Origin: Cryobacterium sp. Y50
GTDB taxonomy: Bacteria > Actinomycetota > Actinomycetes > Actinomycetales > Microbacteriaceae
Assembly: GCF_002929805.1 (NCBI RefSeq)
Contig: NZ_PJJM01000096.1
Span: 62,001 to 126,000 of the forward strand
Direction of reading: 5' to 3'
DNA: 64,000 bases
The translations under genes were made by a program, and so were the position numbers. The notes under the pieces are model-generated. The model saw only the letters and a list, made by a program, of their open reading frames with translations. It did not search any database and had not been told where the DNA came from. Below are positions 25,105 through 33,630 of the stretch, piece after piece. Position 1 is the first letter of the stretch. Each line of letters opens with the position of its first letter.

Positions 25105-26145
25105 TTAGATCAGGCCGTGCTTGCCGAGCAGTGCCTGAGTGTCCGCGAGGGTGTCGAGGTCGGCCAGGTCGAGGTCGGGGTTGACCAGCGAGTCGAGCTC
25201 TGGCAGTCCGGCCGGGGCGTCGATTCCAGCCACAAGCGGGTACTCGTAGGTCTCGTCGACGAAGTACTGCTGCGCCTCGGCGCCGACCAGATAAGCGATG
25301 AACTCGAGGGCGTCGGCGTCTTCGGCGGCGCCGCTGAGCAGGCCAGCACCGGTCACGTTGACGATGGAGCCGGCGTCACCGGCATCGGGATAGGAGAGCT
25401 GGGCGCGCATGTTCGCCTCGCCGGTTTCGGCAGCCTGGGCGAACCAGTAGTAGTGGTTAATGAGTCCGGCCCGGATGACCCCTTCATTGACGGCGGCCAG
25501 AATGGCCCGGTTGTTGTCGAAGATGACCGGGCTGTTCGCGGCAACCGCGGCTACCCACTCGTCGGCGGCCTCTTCGCCGTTCAGCACCCGGTAGGCGGTG
25601 ACGAAGGCCTGGAAGCTAGCGTTCGTCGGCGCGATGCCAAACTTTCCTGACCAGGACGGGTCGGTGAAGGCATCAACGGATGTTGGCACGTCGGCCGCGC
25701 TCATCGCCTCGCTGTCGTAGGTGATCACGCGAGCCCGGCCGGTGACGCCGACCCAGCGGTCGTCGGTCGAGGTGAATCCAGCCGGGACCGCGTCCGTCGT
25801 CTCAGCCGGAAGCGTGGCAAACAGGTCGGCGTTAGCGAGGGCGCCCAGCGCCCCGGCGTCCTGCGCGAGGAAGACCTGGGCGGGCGTGGCGTTGCCCTCC
25901 TCAAGCAGCAGCGCGCCGAGCTCGGCGGTGTTGCCGTAACGCACCTCGACACTGATGCCGCTCGTCTCTTCAAACTGGTCAATCAGCGGCTGGATGAGCG
26001 CTTCGTCCCGCCCCGAATAGAGAGTGAAGGCGTTATCGCTGGTTTCGGTGCCGGTCACTGCCGGCTCAGCGGCCTGCGTGCAACCAGAGAGGGCAAAAAC
26101 GGTGGCGCCGGCAACGAGGGCGGCGACAGAAAGAGGGATGCGCAT
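25105..26145 (-). CDS. fbpA: Ferric iron ABC importer, substrate-binding lipoprotein (FbpA-like)
   Basis: A 346-residue lipoprotein. The N-terminus MRIPLSVAALVAGATVFALSGC is a lipoprotein signal with lipobox LSGC at residues 19-22. The mature part has the type 2 periplasmic-binding pattern of ferric-binding proteins: NAFTLYSGRDEALIQPLIDQ, VEVRYGNTAELGALLLEEG and AQVFLAQDAGALGALA, and a Tyr pair in LINHYYWFAQ near residue 230 that usually ligates iron. It captures Fe3+ at the cell surface for FbpB/FbpC. An iron-box-like sequence lies 30-50 bases upstream. Confidence 0.91.
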   Translation of the reverse strand: MRIPLSVAALVAGATVFALSGCTQAAEPAVTGTETSDNAFTLYSGRDEALIQPLIDQFEETSGISVEVRYGNTAELGALLLEEGNATPAQVFLAQDAGALGALANADLFATLPAETTDAVPAGFTSTDDRWVGVTGRARVITYDSEAMSAADVPTSVDAFTDPSWSGKFGIAPTNASFQAFVTAYRVLNGEEAADEWVAAVAANSPVIFDNNRAILAAVNEGVIRAGLINHYYWFAQAAETGEANMRAQLSYPDAGDAGSIVNVTGAGLLSGAAEDADALEFIAYLVGAEAQQYFVDETYEYPLVAGIDAPAGLPELDSLVNPDLDLADLDTLADTQALLGKHGLI

Positions 26146-26174
26146 GAAACTCCAAAGACGTGGCGAACGATTGC

Positions 26175-26193
26175 TAAGGTAAGGCTACGCTAA
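26175..26193 (-). promoter_or_regulatory. DtxR/IdeR-type iron box before fbpA
   Basis: On the minus strand the 19 bases TTAGCGTAGCCTTACCTTA match the DtxR consensus TTAGGTTAGCCTAACCTAA at 15 of 19 positions and keep its dyad shape. The site ends 30 bases upstream of the fbpA start, where a repressor would block transcription. Iron repression of the importer is the clear prediction. Confidence 0.72.
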
Positions 26194-26358
26194 CACGCTG
26201 ACTGGGGCGAATCATGTGCGTTAGCCCAACAGTCGCAAGCCGCACCAGCTGATGCGCCGAATATTAGGCAAACGGCGTGCGGGGGAATAGCCCTCGCCAG
26301 CAGTCCGTTATTTTCCATGAACCGCGAACTCGCGGCCCGTCTTGCCCGAATCAGAGGA

Positions 26359-27177
26359 ATGACTATTTTGGATCTCAGCAACCGACACGGCATCATCACC
26401 GGAGCAGGGCAAGGAATAGGGCGGGCTCTAGCCGTAGAATTTGGATCTCGGGGCGCACAGCTGCTTCTCGTGGGCCGTAAGGACTCAACGCTCACTGCGA
26501 CGGCGCGGCTGGTCGAAGCGGCAGGCGGCACTGCACAAATCCTGACCCAGGACCTCACCCGTCCCGGCAGCGTTGACCGAGTAGCCGAAGCCGTCGAGCC
26601 GTGGCCCACCGTCGACCTCCTGGTGAACAACGCGGGTAATGTGCGTGCCGGCAGGCTGGAACTGACCAGCGAAGCGGACATTCGATCGATGATCGACCTC
26701 AATCTCGTCGCCCCAGTGCTGCTCACCAGGGCACTGCTGCCGCGACTTCGGGCCGGTGGTGACCGAGACAGCATTGTCCTGAACATTTCCAGCGGAATCG
26801 CCCTCGTCGGCATGCCCTTCTATTCTGTCTATGCCGCCACCAAGGCCGGCCTTGCTCGTTTCGGAGAATCCCTGCGGCGCGAACTGACCGGAACGGGCGT
26901 GCACGTGGCGACCGTCTACCCGGGTGCGACGGATACGGCCATGATGTCATCTCAGAACGCCGGCGCCGATTTAGGCTGGGAACGTCGATCCCTCGACGAC
27001 GTGATCACCGATCTACTGGCCGGTCTCGAGGCTGACGACCACGAAATCAACACGGCCCCGAAAGGACGCCGAGAAATGCAATTACTGAACATCTCCGACC
27101 CCATGGCCGTCGACGCCGCGATGGCCCCCGGACTGGCGAATCTGGAATCTGCAGTCAGAGACCACCGCAGCATCTAG
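26359..27177 (+). CDS. Short-chain dehydrogenase/reductase
   Basis: A 272-residue classical SDR. It has TGAGQGIGRALAVEF (cofactor loop), the NNAG motif at about residue 87, Ser in NISSGIALVGMPF and YAATKAG with the catalytic Tyr and Lys. An Arg in LLLVGRKD suggests NADP(H). The C-terminal 40 residues (TAPKGRREMQLLNISDPMAV) resemble SDRs acting on lipids or sterols but do not identify the substrate. Start choice is uncertain: ATG 26359 has AGAGGA directly in front with too little spacing, and a TTG at 26368 has the same site at the right distance. The gene is isolated. Confidence 0.8.
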   Translation: MTILDLSNRHGIITGAGQGIGRALAVEFGSRGAQLLLVGRKDSTLTATARLVEAAGGTAQILTQDLTRPGSVDRVAEAVEPWPTVDLLVNNAGNVRAGRLELTSEADIRSMIDLNLVAPVLLTRALLPRLRAGGDRDSIVLNISSGIALVGMPFYSVYAATKAGLARFGESLRRELTGTGVHVATVYPGATDTAMMSSQNAGADLGWERRSLDDVITDLLAGLEADDHEINTAPKGRREMQLLNISDPMAVDAAMAPGLANLESAVRDHRSI

Positions 27178-27269
27178 GCCGGTCATTCGGGCGGTTTTCG
27201 TTGTACCGTTGACGAATCTGCCCGTCTCGAATCGAAGCGCGCCACCCCTACAGGAACCGTCTGCCCATT

Positions 27270-28523
27270 GTGAACACCCCCGCGAAGTCCACTGCCGATA
27301 CCTTTGTCACCGTCGGTCGTGCGACCGCACGGGCGGGCTTGATCGGCTGGCGCAACGCCGTGTTCGCCGCGTTCTTCGTTTCCGGACTTGGCCTGGCCAG
27401 CTGGATGTCGCGGGTTCCCACCGTGCGCGACGGTCTGGGGCTCGACACCGCGCAGGTCGGCATCCTCATCTTCGGGCTCTCCGCCGGTTCGGTTGTCGGA
27501 CTGCTGATCGCGGCTGGCCTGCTCGCCCGCTTCGGCGCACGCCGCGCCATGTTGGTCAGCATCTCACTGTCGGCGACCGGACTCGTGTTCATGGGCGTCG
27601 GCGTCAGCCTCACGCCCTCGGCGCCGTTTGTGTTCGCGGCCCTCGCCGTGTTCGGCGTGGGCATGGGATCCCTCGACGTCATGATGAACGTCGAGGGCGC
27701 AGCCGCCGAACGAGCCATCGGCCGCACGCTCATGCCACTCATGCACGCCTGCTTCAGCCTCGGCACGGTAGTCGGCGCGCTCGGCGGCGCCGCGGCATCC
27801 GCTTTAGAGATCGCAGTGTTCTGGCATCTACTGGTCATGGCGGCGCTCGCTCTGGGCACCATTTTCGTGGCCGTGCGATTCCTTCCGGCCGCCATCGAAA
27901 TCGATACTAAAGCGGATGCCCCGCGCGTCCCTTGGCGCGAGCGCCTGCGCGACAGCCTCGCCGTTTGGCGCGACCGTAAACTGCTGCTGATCGGCCTGAT
28001 TGTGCTCGGTATGACCTTCGCCGAGGGCTCGGCGAACGACTGGCTCGCCCTCGCCTCGGTCGATGGACATGGCCTCAGCAACACCGACGGCGCCATCGTG
28101 TTCGGGGTGTTCGTGGCCGCGATGACCGTGGGGCGCGTGATTGGCGGACCCCTGCTCGACCGGTTCGGCCGGGTGCTGGTGCTGCGGGCGTGCGCTGCAA
28201 TCGGCATCGCGGGGCTCGTACTGTTTATCCTCGCGCCGAACACTCCGTTGGTTTACGTCGGCGCCATTCTTTGGGGCATCGGCGCCTCGCTTGGGTTTCC
28301 GGTGGGCATGTCGGCGGCCGCCGACGACACCAAGAACGCTGCGGCGCGGGTGAGCGCCGTCGCGATCATCGGCTATGGCGCATTTCTCGTCGGACCGCCC
28401 GTGCTCGGACTGCTCGGCGAAGCCGGGGGCATTCTCAACGCGCTGTACCTGGTTTTAGTGCTGATGGTCTTGGCCGGGCTGGCCGCCCCGGCGGCGCGGC
28501 CGGCGGTATCCGCTCGTCGCTAG
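27270..28523 (+). CDS. MFS transporter, probable exporter
   Basis: A 417-residue protein with twelve predicted membrane helices starting at a GTG. It has the loop 2-3 pattern LLARFGARRAMLVSISLSAT and the repeat GGPLLDRFGRVLVLRACAAI of the major facilitator superfamily, and resembles the YbjJ-like/inner-membrane family (FVSGLGLASWMSRVPTVRDG near the N-terminus). Substrate is unknown. A strong hairpin lies immediately after its stop codon and probably serves the convergent alcohol dehydrogenase gene as well. Confidence 0.83.
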   Translation: MNTPAKSTADTFVTVGRATARAGLIGWRNAVFAAFFVSGLGLASWMSRVPTVRDGLGLDTAQVGILIFGLSAGSVVGLLIAAGLLARFGARRAMLVSISLSATGLVFMGVGVSLTPSAPFVFAALAVFGVGMGSLDVMMNVEGAAAERAIGRTLMPLMHACFSLGTVVGALGGAAASALEIAVFWHLLVMAALALGTIFVAVRFLPAAIEIDTKADAPRVPWRERLRDSLAVWRDRKLLLIGLIVLGMTFAEGSANDWLALASVDGHGLSNTDGAIVFGVFVAAMTVGRVIGGPLLDRFGRVLVLRACAAIGIAGLVLFILAPNTPLVYVGAILWGIGASLGFPVGMSAAADDTKNAAARVSAVAIIGYGAFLVGPPVLGLLGEAGGILNALYLVLVLMVLAGLAAPAARPAVSARR

Positions 28524-28531
28524 CGCGAAAA

Positions 28532-28553
28532 GGGCCCTGCGACCGCAGGGCCC
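28532..28553 (-). terminator. Rho-independent terminator between convergent genes
   Basis: GGGCCCTGC (28532-28540) and GCAGGGCCC (28545-28553) form a perfect nine-base stem with a four-base loop. Read leftward the stem is followed by TTTT, so it ends transcription of the alcohol dehydrogenase gene; it may also stop the MFS transcript coming the other way. Confidence 0.88.
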
Positions 28554-28563
28554 CGACATCGAG

Positions 28564-29619
28564 CTATCGGCTGATGACAACCTTGAGCGCGTTGGTTTCG
28601 GCGGCGCGACCGAAGGTGTCGTACGCCTCCAGCATCTGATCGAAGCTGAAGTGGTGGGTGGCGAACTTCTCGGCGGGCAGCTTGCCCTGGGCGACGAGCT
28701 TCAGCAGCATCGGGGTCGTGTTGGTGTTGACCAGCCCCATGCTGATGTTGATGTTCTTGATCCAGAGCTCTTCGAGGTGGAGCTCGACCGGCTTGCCGTG
28801 CACTCCAACGTTGGCGACGTGGCCGCCGGGGCGAACGATATCGGTCGCCATGGCGAAGGTCTGCGGAATTCCGACGGCCTCAATGGCCACATCGACTCCG
28901 GCGCCATCGGTGAGCGCGAGAATTTGTGCCTTCCAGTCGGCGGCGGACGACACGACCGCGTTGGTCGCACCGAATTCCCTGGCCCGCTCGAGGCGGTTCA
29001 CGTCGAGGTCTATCGCGATAATGGTTGCGGCTCCGTAGAGTCCGGCGGTGGCCATGGCCGACAAGCCAACCGGCCCGGCGCCGATCACGGCGACAACGTC
29101 GCCCGGCTTGATCTGTCCGTTCTGCACGCCGATTTCGAAACCGGTCGGCAAGATGTCAGACAGCATGACGGCCTGATCTTCGGTGACGCCCTCCGGCACC
29201 TTGTAGAGCGAGTTCTCGGCATAAGGAACGCGCACGAATTCGGCCTGGGTGCCGTCGATCAGGTGGCCGAAGATCCAGCCGATGCCACTCGTTCCCTCGT
29301 CACCGAGGCAGTGCGAGTACAGGCCGGTCTTACAGTTGGCGCAGTGTCCACAGGACTTCACGCAGGAAATGATGACCCGGTCGCCGACGGCCAGGGTGCT
29401 CACGGATGAGCCGATTTCGGTGATGGTGCCAACACCTTCGTGGCCGAGAATTCGACCCTTCGTGACGGCGGGCACATCACCCTTGAGAATATGCAGATCA
29501 GAACCGCAAATAGTGGTCGTGTCTACCTGAACGATCACGTCGGTGGGCTGAGTAATCTGTGGATTTGGAACGTCTGTCCAGGACATGTTGCCCGGGCCGT
29601 TATATACGAGTGCCTTCAA
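28564..29619 (-). CDS. Zinc-dependent alcohol dehydrogenase
   Basis: A 351-residue medium-chain dehydrogenase. The catalytic zinc ligands are Cys38 in TICGSDLH and the His-Glu pair in GHEGVG; the structural zinc site is the four-cysteine loop in SCGHCANCKTGLYSHC. The NAD(P) fold reads VVAVIGAGPVGLSAMA. It belongs to the tetrameric secondary-alcohol/threonine dehydrogenase-like group. The substrate is not identifiable. It is divergent from nucS and ends at a strong terminator, so it is probably transcribed alone. Confidence 0.88.
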   Translation of the reverse strand: MKALVYNGPGNMSWTDVPNPQITQPTDVIVQVDTTTICGSDLHILKGDVPAVTKGRILGHEGVGTITEIGSSVSTLAVGDRVIISCVKSCGHCANCKTGLYSHCLGDEGTSGIGWIFGHLIDGTQAEFVRVPYAENSLYKVPEGVTEDQAVMLSDILPTGFEIGVQNGQIKPGDVVAVIGAGPVGLSAMATAGLYGAATIIAIDLDVNRLERAREFGATNAVVSSAADWKAQILALTDGAGVDVAIEAVGIPQTFAMATDIVRPGGHVANVGVHGKPVELHLEELWIKNINISMGLVNTNTTPMLLKLVAQGKLPAEKFATHHFSFDQMLEAYDTFGRAAETNALKVVISR

Positions 29620-29764
29620 GGACTCTCTCCTTTAGATTGAATCGCGAGCTTCTAACACCCAGGAGATTTCGCCCCCGTCTGGGCTCGTTAATTCCAGTTT
29701 GCGCTCACAATCTGGGAGTTGGAGGCATGCCGGCTGTGCGCCACTTATCGGTTAAGCTCGATCG

Positions 29765-30460
29765 GTGCGCCTTGTAATTGCGAAATGCTCCGTTGACTAT
29801 GCCGGGCGTCTCAGCGCGCACCTGCCGCTGGCCAACCGTCTGCTGATGATCAAATCCGATGGCAGCGTGCTCGTGCACTCCGACGGCGGCTCCTACAAAC
29901 CGCTGAATTGGATGAGCCCGCCCTGCTCCATCACCATCTCCGATCCTGACAGCGATCAAGCGGATGCCGGCATCACCGCTCTCTGGACGGTCACTCACCT
30001 GAAAACCCTGGATCGACTCGTGGTGAGCATCTTCGAGGTTTTCAACGACTCGGCGCACGAGCTCGGCTTCGACCCCGGCCTGATCAAGGACGGCGCGGAG
30101 TCGCACCTGCAGAAGCTGTTGGCCGAGCACATTCACCTGCTCGGCGAGGGTTTCACCTTCGTGCGCCGCGAGTACATGACCGCCATCGGGCCGGTCGATA
30201 TCCTCGCGCAGGATGCCGCTGGCCGATCCGTCGCGGTAGAACTCAAGCGAAATGGTGACATCGACGGGGTGGAGCAGCTCACGCGCTACCTCGAACTCAT
30301 GAACCGCGACCCGCACTTGGCGCCGGTCAGTGGGGTTTTTGCCGCGCAGACGATCAAACCGCAGGCTCGCAAGTTGGCGGAGGATCGCGGCATCCGCTGC
30401 CTGCTGCTGGACTACGACGCCATGCGCGGCCTCGACGACACGGCATCGAAACTGTTCTAG
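29765..30460 (+). CDS. nucS: Mismatch-specific endonuclease NucS (EndoMS)
   Basis: A 231-residue protein beginning [20 protein letters not shown] from a GTG, the usual actinobacterial NucS N-terminus. The C-terminal nuclease domain has [20 protein letters not shown], containing the Asp and the Glu-x-Lys of the RecB-like active site, followed by [13 protein letters not shown]. NucS cuts both strands at mismatches and replaces MutS/MutL in most actinobacteria. Length and all blocks are normal. It confirms the actinobacterial origin of the window. Confidence 0.94.
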   Translation: MRLVIAKCSVDYAGRLSAHLPLANRLLMIKSDGSVLVHSDGGSYKPLNWMSPPCSITISDPDSDQADAGITALWTVTHLKTLDRLVVSIFEVFNDSAHELGFDPGLIKDGAESHLQKLLAEHIHLLGEGFTFVRREYMTAIGPVDILAQDAAGRSVAVELKRNGDIDGVEQLTRYLELMNRDPHLAPVSGVFAAQTIKPQARKLAEDRGIRCLLLDYDAMRGLDDTASKLF

Positions 30461-30555
30461 CGCTGGAGCACTGGTCGACGAGCCCCAAACCGTGGGAAAG
30501 CTGAGTAAATGGGCAAATGGGACATTTGGATGACTAACCGCTTAGGCTATGCCGA

Positions 30556-31224
30556 ATGAACGCAACATTGACGCGCACCTGGAGCGCCATTCTCTTTGAC
30601 CTCGACGGAACCATAACCGATTCCGCACCAGCCATCACCAGCTCATTGGCCCGCACCTTTACGCTGCTTGGCCGCCCGGTTCCCTCCGCAGCGGAACTTC
30701 TTGCCTACGTCGGTCCGCCCCTGCTCGATGCCTTTCAGGAATACGCCGGGATGACTCCCGACGAGGCCGTGGAAGCCATCGCGGTCTACCGCGCCGAGTA
30801 CCAGGGCGCCGCCGCGCTCGACACGGCCGTTTTTCCCGGCGTTGCCGGCTTGCTCGCGCGCATCCATGCCGCGGGAATTCCCCTCGCTCTCGCCACCAGC
30901 AAGCCCGAGCTCAGTGCGATTGCCATTCTCACGCACTTCAACCTCGCCCAGTACTTCACGGCCACCGTCGGCGCCTCCGCTGACGAATCCCGCAGTAAGA
31001 AGGCCGACATCGTCGCTGAAGCCCTCGCGCGCCTCGCCACGACCGGCGTCGACACCAGCGGAGCAGTCCTGGTCGGCGACCGCAGCTACGACGCCATTGG
31101 CGCCCAGGCCAATGGGATTCCGGCGATTCTGGTGGAGTGGGGCTACGGCTCGCCGGCTGAGGCCGAGGCGGCAACCGCGGTCGTGCACTCGACCGACCAA
31201 CTGGGCAAACTACTGCTCGGCTAG
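30556..31224 (+). CDS. HAD-family phosphatase (phosphoglycolate-phosphatase-like)
   Basis: A 222-residue HAD hydrolase. Motif I is ILFDLDGTITDS with the nucleophilic Asp, motif II lies in PLALATSKPE, the Lys of motif III in DESRSKKADIV, and motif IV in VLVGDRSYDAIGAQANGI. A four-helix cap sits between motifs I and II, as in Gph/PpaX-type enzymes. The natural phosphate ester cannot be told. It ends three bases from the convergent amine-oxidase gene. Confidence 0.87.
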   Translation: MNATLTRTWSAILFDLDGTITDSAPAITSSLARTFTLLGRPVPSAAELLAYVGPPLLDAFQEYAGMTPDEAVEAIAVYRAEYQGAAALDTAVFPGVAGLLARIHAAGIPLALATSKPELSAIAILTHFNLAQYFTATVGASADESRSKKADIVAEALARLATTGVDTSGAVLVGDRSYDAIGAQANGIPAILVEWGYGSPAEAEAATAVVHSTDQLGKLLLG

Positions 31225-31227
31225 TTT

Positions 31228-32658
31228 TTAGGAGTCGAAACCGAGCCCGAGCGCATCGAGGGTCTTGAGCAAGACATTGCGCTTCCCGCGGTTATGATCG
31301 GCACGGTTCAGCGCCCAGCGTGTGGCCTGAATTCCAAGGGATGCGATCGGCTCAGGCGGGAACGACAGCGGCGACCCGCGCACCATGGCCAGTTCAGTGC
31401 GCTCCGTGGTGCGGCCGGCGAGCTGGTCCAGCATGACCTTGGCGGCAAAATGGGTCGCGCCGACGCCGAGCCCGGTGAACCCCGCCGCGTAGCTGATGCG
31501 ACCTTGGCGTGCCTGGCCGAAAAAGGCGCAGAACTGCGTGGACGTGTCGATCGCGCCAGCCCATTTGTGGCTGAAACGCACCCCGGCCAGCTGCGGAAAC
31601 GTCGTGAAAAAGTGGCGGCTCAGCTTCTCGAAAGTCTCCGGCCGATTCTCGTATCCGCTGCGCACGCGGCCACCGTAGTGGTAGACGGCGTCGTAGCCGC
31701 CGAACAGAATGCGGTTGTCGGCGCTCAGCCGATAGTAGTGAAACTGGTTAGCCAGGTCGCTCAGCCCCTGCCGGTTCTGCCAGCCGATGGCGGCGAGCTG
31801 GCTCGGCTCGAGCGGTTCGGTCATCAACACGTAGTCGTAGACCGGCACCGTTGCGAGTTTGTTGCGTTTGAGCAGGGAGGGAAACACATTCGTCGCGAGT
31901 GCCGTTTTGTCGGCCGTCACCGTGCCGCCCGTGGTAACCACCCGGGCGCCCTGGGCCGGCCGGCGACCGGCCGTGTCGATGCTGTGCACGAGGGAGTGCT
32001 CGAAGATCTCGACCCCGAGTTCGGCCGCCACGCGAGCTAGTTCGGCGGCAAGCTTGCCCGGATGCACGAGGGCATTGCTGCGCCGGTGCCAGACGCCAGC
32101 GAGATAGGTCGGTGACGTGACCTCGGCTTGCACCGCGGACTCGTCAAGAAACACGGTGTTCTCGTCGCTCGTCTGCTCCCGCAGCCACTCAATCTGGTGC
32201 TCTTCGACCGCGAGGTCGATGGCTCCGGTGCGTTTAAAATCGCAGTCTAGCTCGAGGGCTGCGACAGCTCGTTCGATCTCGTCGAGGTTTTCGTTGCCGA
32301 GTTCGGTCAGTCGGGCGATCTCTTTCGGCCAGCGACTGCGCCCGTTGTCTTCACCGTGAGTGAGGCTCGCCTCGCAGAAACCGCCGTTGCGACCGGATGC
32401 CGCCCAGCCGACCGTGCGCGCCTCCAGCAATACCACCCGAGCCGCCGGATTCTGCTGCTTGGCCAGTACCGCGCTCCACAGGCCGAGGTAGCCGCCGCCG
32501 ACAATCGCGAGGTCGCAGCGTAGATCGCCCGTGAGTGCGGGGTACCCGGTGCGCGGCTCGAGGTCGTCGAGCCAGAAGGAGCCCTGACGGGTTCCGGTGA
32601 GCGAGGCGGCGACAACGGATGCTGCTGGCTTGGCTCGGTCGAAAATGGTGCTGCTCAC
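31228..32658 (-). CDS. FAD-dependent amine/amino-acid oxidase (DAO family)
   Basis: A 476-residue flavoprotein. The FAD fold CDLAIVGGGYLGLWSAVLAK is near residue 45, followed by VLLEARTVGWAASGRNGGFC, characteristic of PuuB-like gamma-glutamylputrescine or sarcosine-type oxidases. The C-terminal part has RIFGGYDAVYHYGGR-like (NRILFGGYDAVYHYG) and SHKWAGAIDTSTQFCAFFGQ. The GTG at 32658 is chosen; a longer frame to 32847 has low-complexity sequence with a tetranucleotide repeat and no homology. The substrate is probably a primary or secondary amine. No polyamine genes adjoin it. Confidence 0.83.
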   Translation of the reverse strand: MSSTIFDRAKPAASVVAASLTGTRQGSFWLDDLEPRTGYPALTGDLRCDLAIVGGGYLGLWSAVLAKQQNPAARVVLLEARTVGWAASGRNGGFCEASLTHGEDNGRSRWPKEIARLTELGNENLDEIERAVAALELDCDFKRTGAIDLAVEEHQIEWLREQTSDENTVFLDESAVQAEVTSPTYLAGVWHRRSNALVHPGKLAAELARVAAELGVEIFEHSLVHSIDTAGRRPAQGARVVTTGGTVTADKTALATNVFPSLLKRNKLATVPVYDYVLMTEPLEPSQLAAIGWQNRQGLSDLANQFHYYRLSADNRILFGGYDAVYHYGGRVRSGYENRPETFEKLSRHFFTTFPQLAGVRFSHKWAGAIDTSTQFCAFFGQARQGRISYAAGFTGLGVGATHFAAKVMLDQLAGRTTERTELAMVRGSPLSFPPEPIASLGIQATRWALNRADHNRGKRNVLLKTLDALGLGFDS

Positions 32659-32757
32659 GCGTGGCTGTTCTTCATGGGTGGCGTCCTCTCGCGGCGACAG
32701 TGCCGCCAACTGTTCTCGGCGCCACCAGCCTAGCGGCGCCCACCGACACGGCGGCGC

Positions 32758-32777
32758 GCGTGCGTGCGTGCGTGCGT
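32758..32777. repeat. Tetranucleotide tandem repeat (GCGT)5
   Basis: Five perfect copies of GCGT lie 100 bases upstream of the amine-oxidase start, in a 295-base gap between that gene and the hexulose phosphate synthase terminator. Such tracts can change length by slippage. The rest of the gap has no gene. Confidence 0.8.
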
Positions 32778-32907
32778 GTACCGACGTGCATGCACCGGGC
32801 CCGGGCATCCGTGGTCTGGGTACCAAGTGTGACACCGCGCGAACCACCGGGTCCGGGCCTCGAAACGCTTTCTATTCGCGGTAGCGCGGGCATTCGCTTA
32901 CGCAAAA

Positions 32908-32935
32908 GTGCCGCCCCGCAAAAACGGGACGGCAC
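32908..32935 (-). terminator. Rho-independent terminator of the RuMP operon
   Basis: Read leftward the arms GTGCCGTCCCG and CGGGGCGGCAC form an eleven-base stem (one G-U pair) around a TTTTTG loop, followed by TTTTG. It starts 19 bases after the hexulose-phosphate synthase stop codon. Confidence 0.88.
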
Positions 32936-32953
32936 TGAGTTCAAGCTCTGCGA

Positions 32954-33577
32954 CTAGATGATCGCGGCGCGCAGGGCCGCAGCGGCGGCGGCCGGGTCCC
33001 CGGCGCCGTAGATTGCTCCGCCGGCGACGGCGACGGACGCCCCGGCGCGCTGCACCGAGGCGATCGTCGTGAGGTTCACGCCACCGGCGAGCGAGAACGG
33101 AACCTTCGCGGTTTCACCCTGGTTGAGCAATGTCGCGAGTGAGAAGCCGGGCTCGGCCTGCTCGTCGAGTCCAGCGTGCATTTCGACGAACTGGGCCCCG
33201 AGCGCGGTGACCTCGCGGGCGCGGGTGACCTTGTCGGCGACGCCGATCAGGTCAACAACGATACCCTTGCCGTGCTTGGTCGCTGCGGCGACGGCACCGA
33301 TGATGGTGCTGTCCCCGGCCGTGCCGAGCACGGTCACAAGGTCGGCGCCGGCGGCGAAAGCGATGTCGGCTTCGAGCTCGCCGGCATCCATCGTCTTAAG
33401 GTCGGCGAAGACGATCTTGTCGGGGTGCGCAGCCTTGATCGCGGTGACGGCGCGCAGGCCTTCGGCCTTGATCAGCGGGGTGCCGAGCTCGATAATGTCG
33501 ACGTGCGGGGCGACTTGGGCAGCCAGCGTGAGTGCCGCTTCGGTGGTCAGTACGTCCATTGCTACCTGAAGCTTCAT
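32954..33577 (-). CDS. hxlA: 3-Hexulose-6-phosphate synthase
   Basis: A 207-residue TIM-barrel enzyme of the OMP decarboxylase superfamily. It starts MKLQVAMDVLTTEAALTLAA and has IIELGTPLIKAEGL, VFADLKTMDAGELEADIAFA (metal-binding Asp-x-Lys and Asp), VDLIGV and FSLAGGVNL, all diagnostic of HPS. It condenses formaldehyde with ribulose 5-phosphate. It is downstream of the isomerase gene with a 53-base gap and ends at a strong terminator. In a non-methylotroph the usual role is formaldehyde detoxification. Confidence 0.93.
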   Translation of the reverse strand: MKLQVAMDVLTTEAALTLAAQVAPHVDIIELGTPLIKAEGLRAVTAIKAAHPDKIVFADLKTMDAGELEADIAFAAGADLVTVLGTAGDSTIIGAVAAATKHGKGIVVDLIGVADKVTRAREVTALGAQFVEMHAGLDEQAEPGFSLATLLNQGETAKVPFSLAGGVNLTTIASVQRAGASVAVAGGAIYGAGDPAAAAAALRAAII

Positions 33578-33630
33578 GGGGTTCTACTTTCTGTTGGGGT
33601 AAGTGATTTTGCGACCGGGCCCGGTCGGTT

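Noticed and set aside
26190..26813. A 207-codon minus-strand frame over the SDR gene
   Set aside because: The + strand encodes a complete SDR with cofactor and catalytic motifs. The minus frame also runs over the fbpA promoter and iron box.
32758..32777. Start of a CRISPR or satellite array
   Set aside because: Only a 20-base tetranucleotide tract with no spacers and no cas genes.
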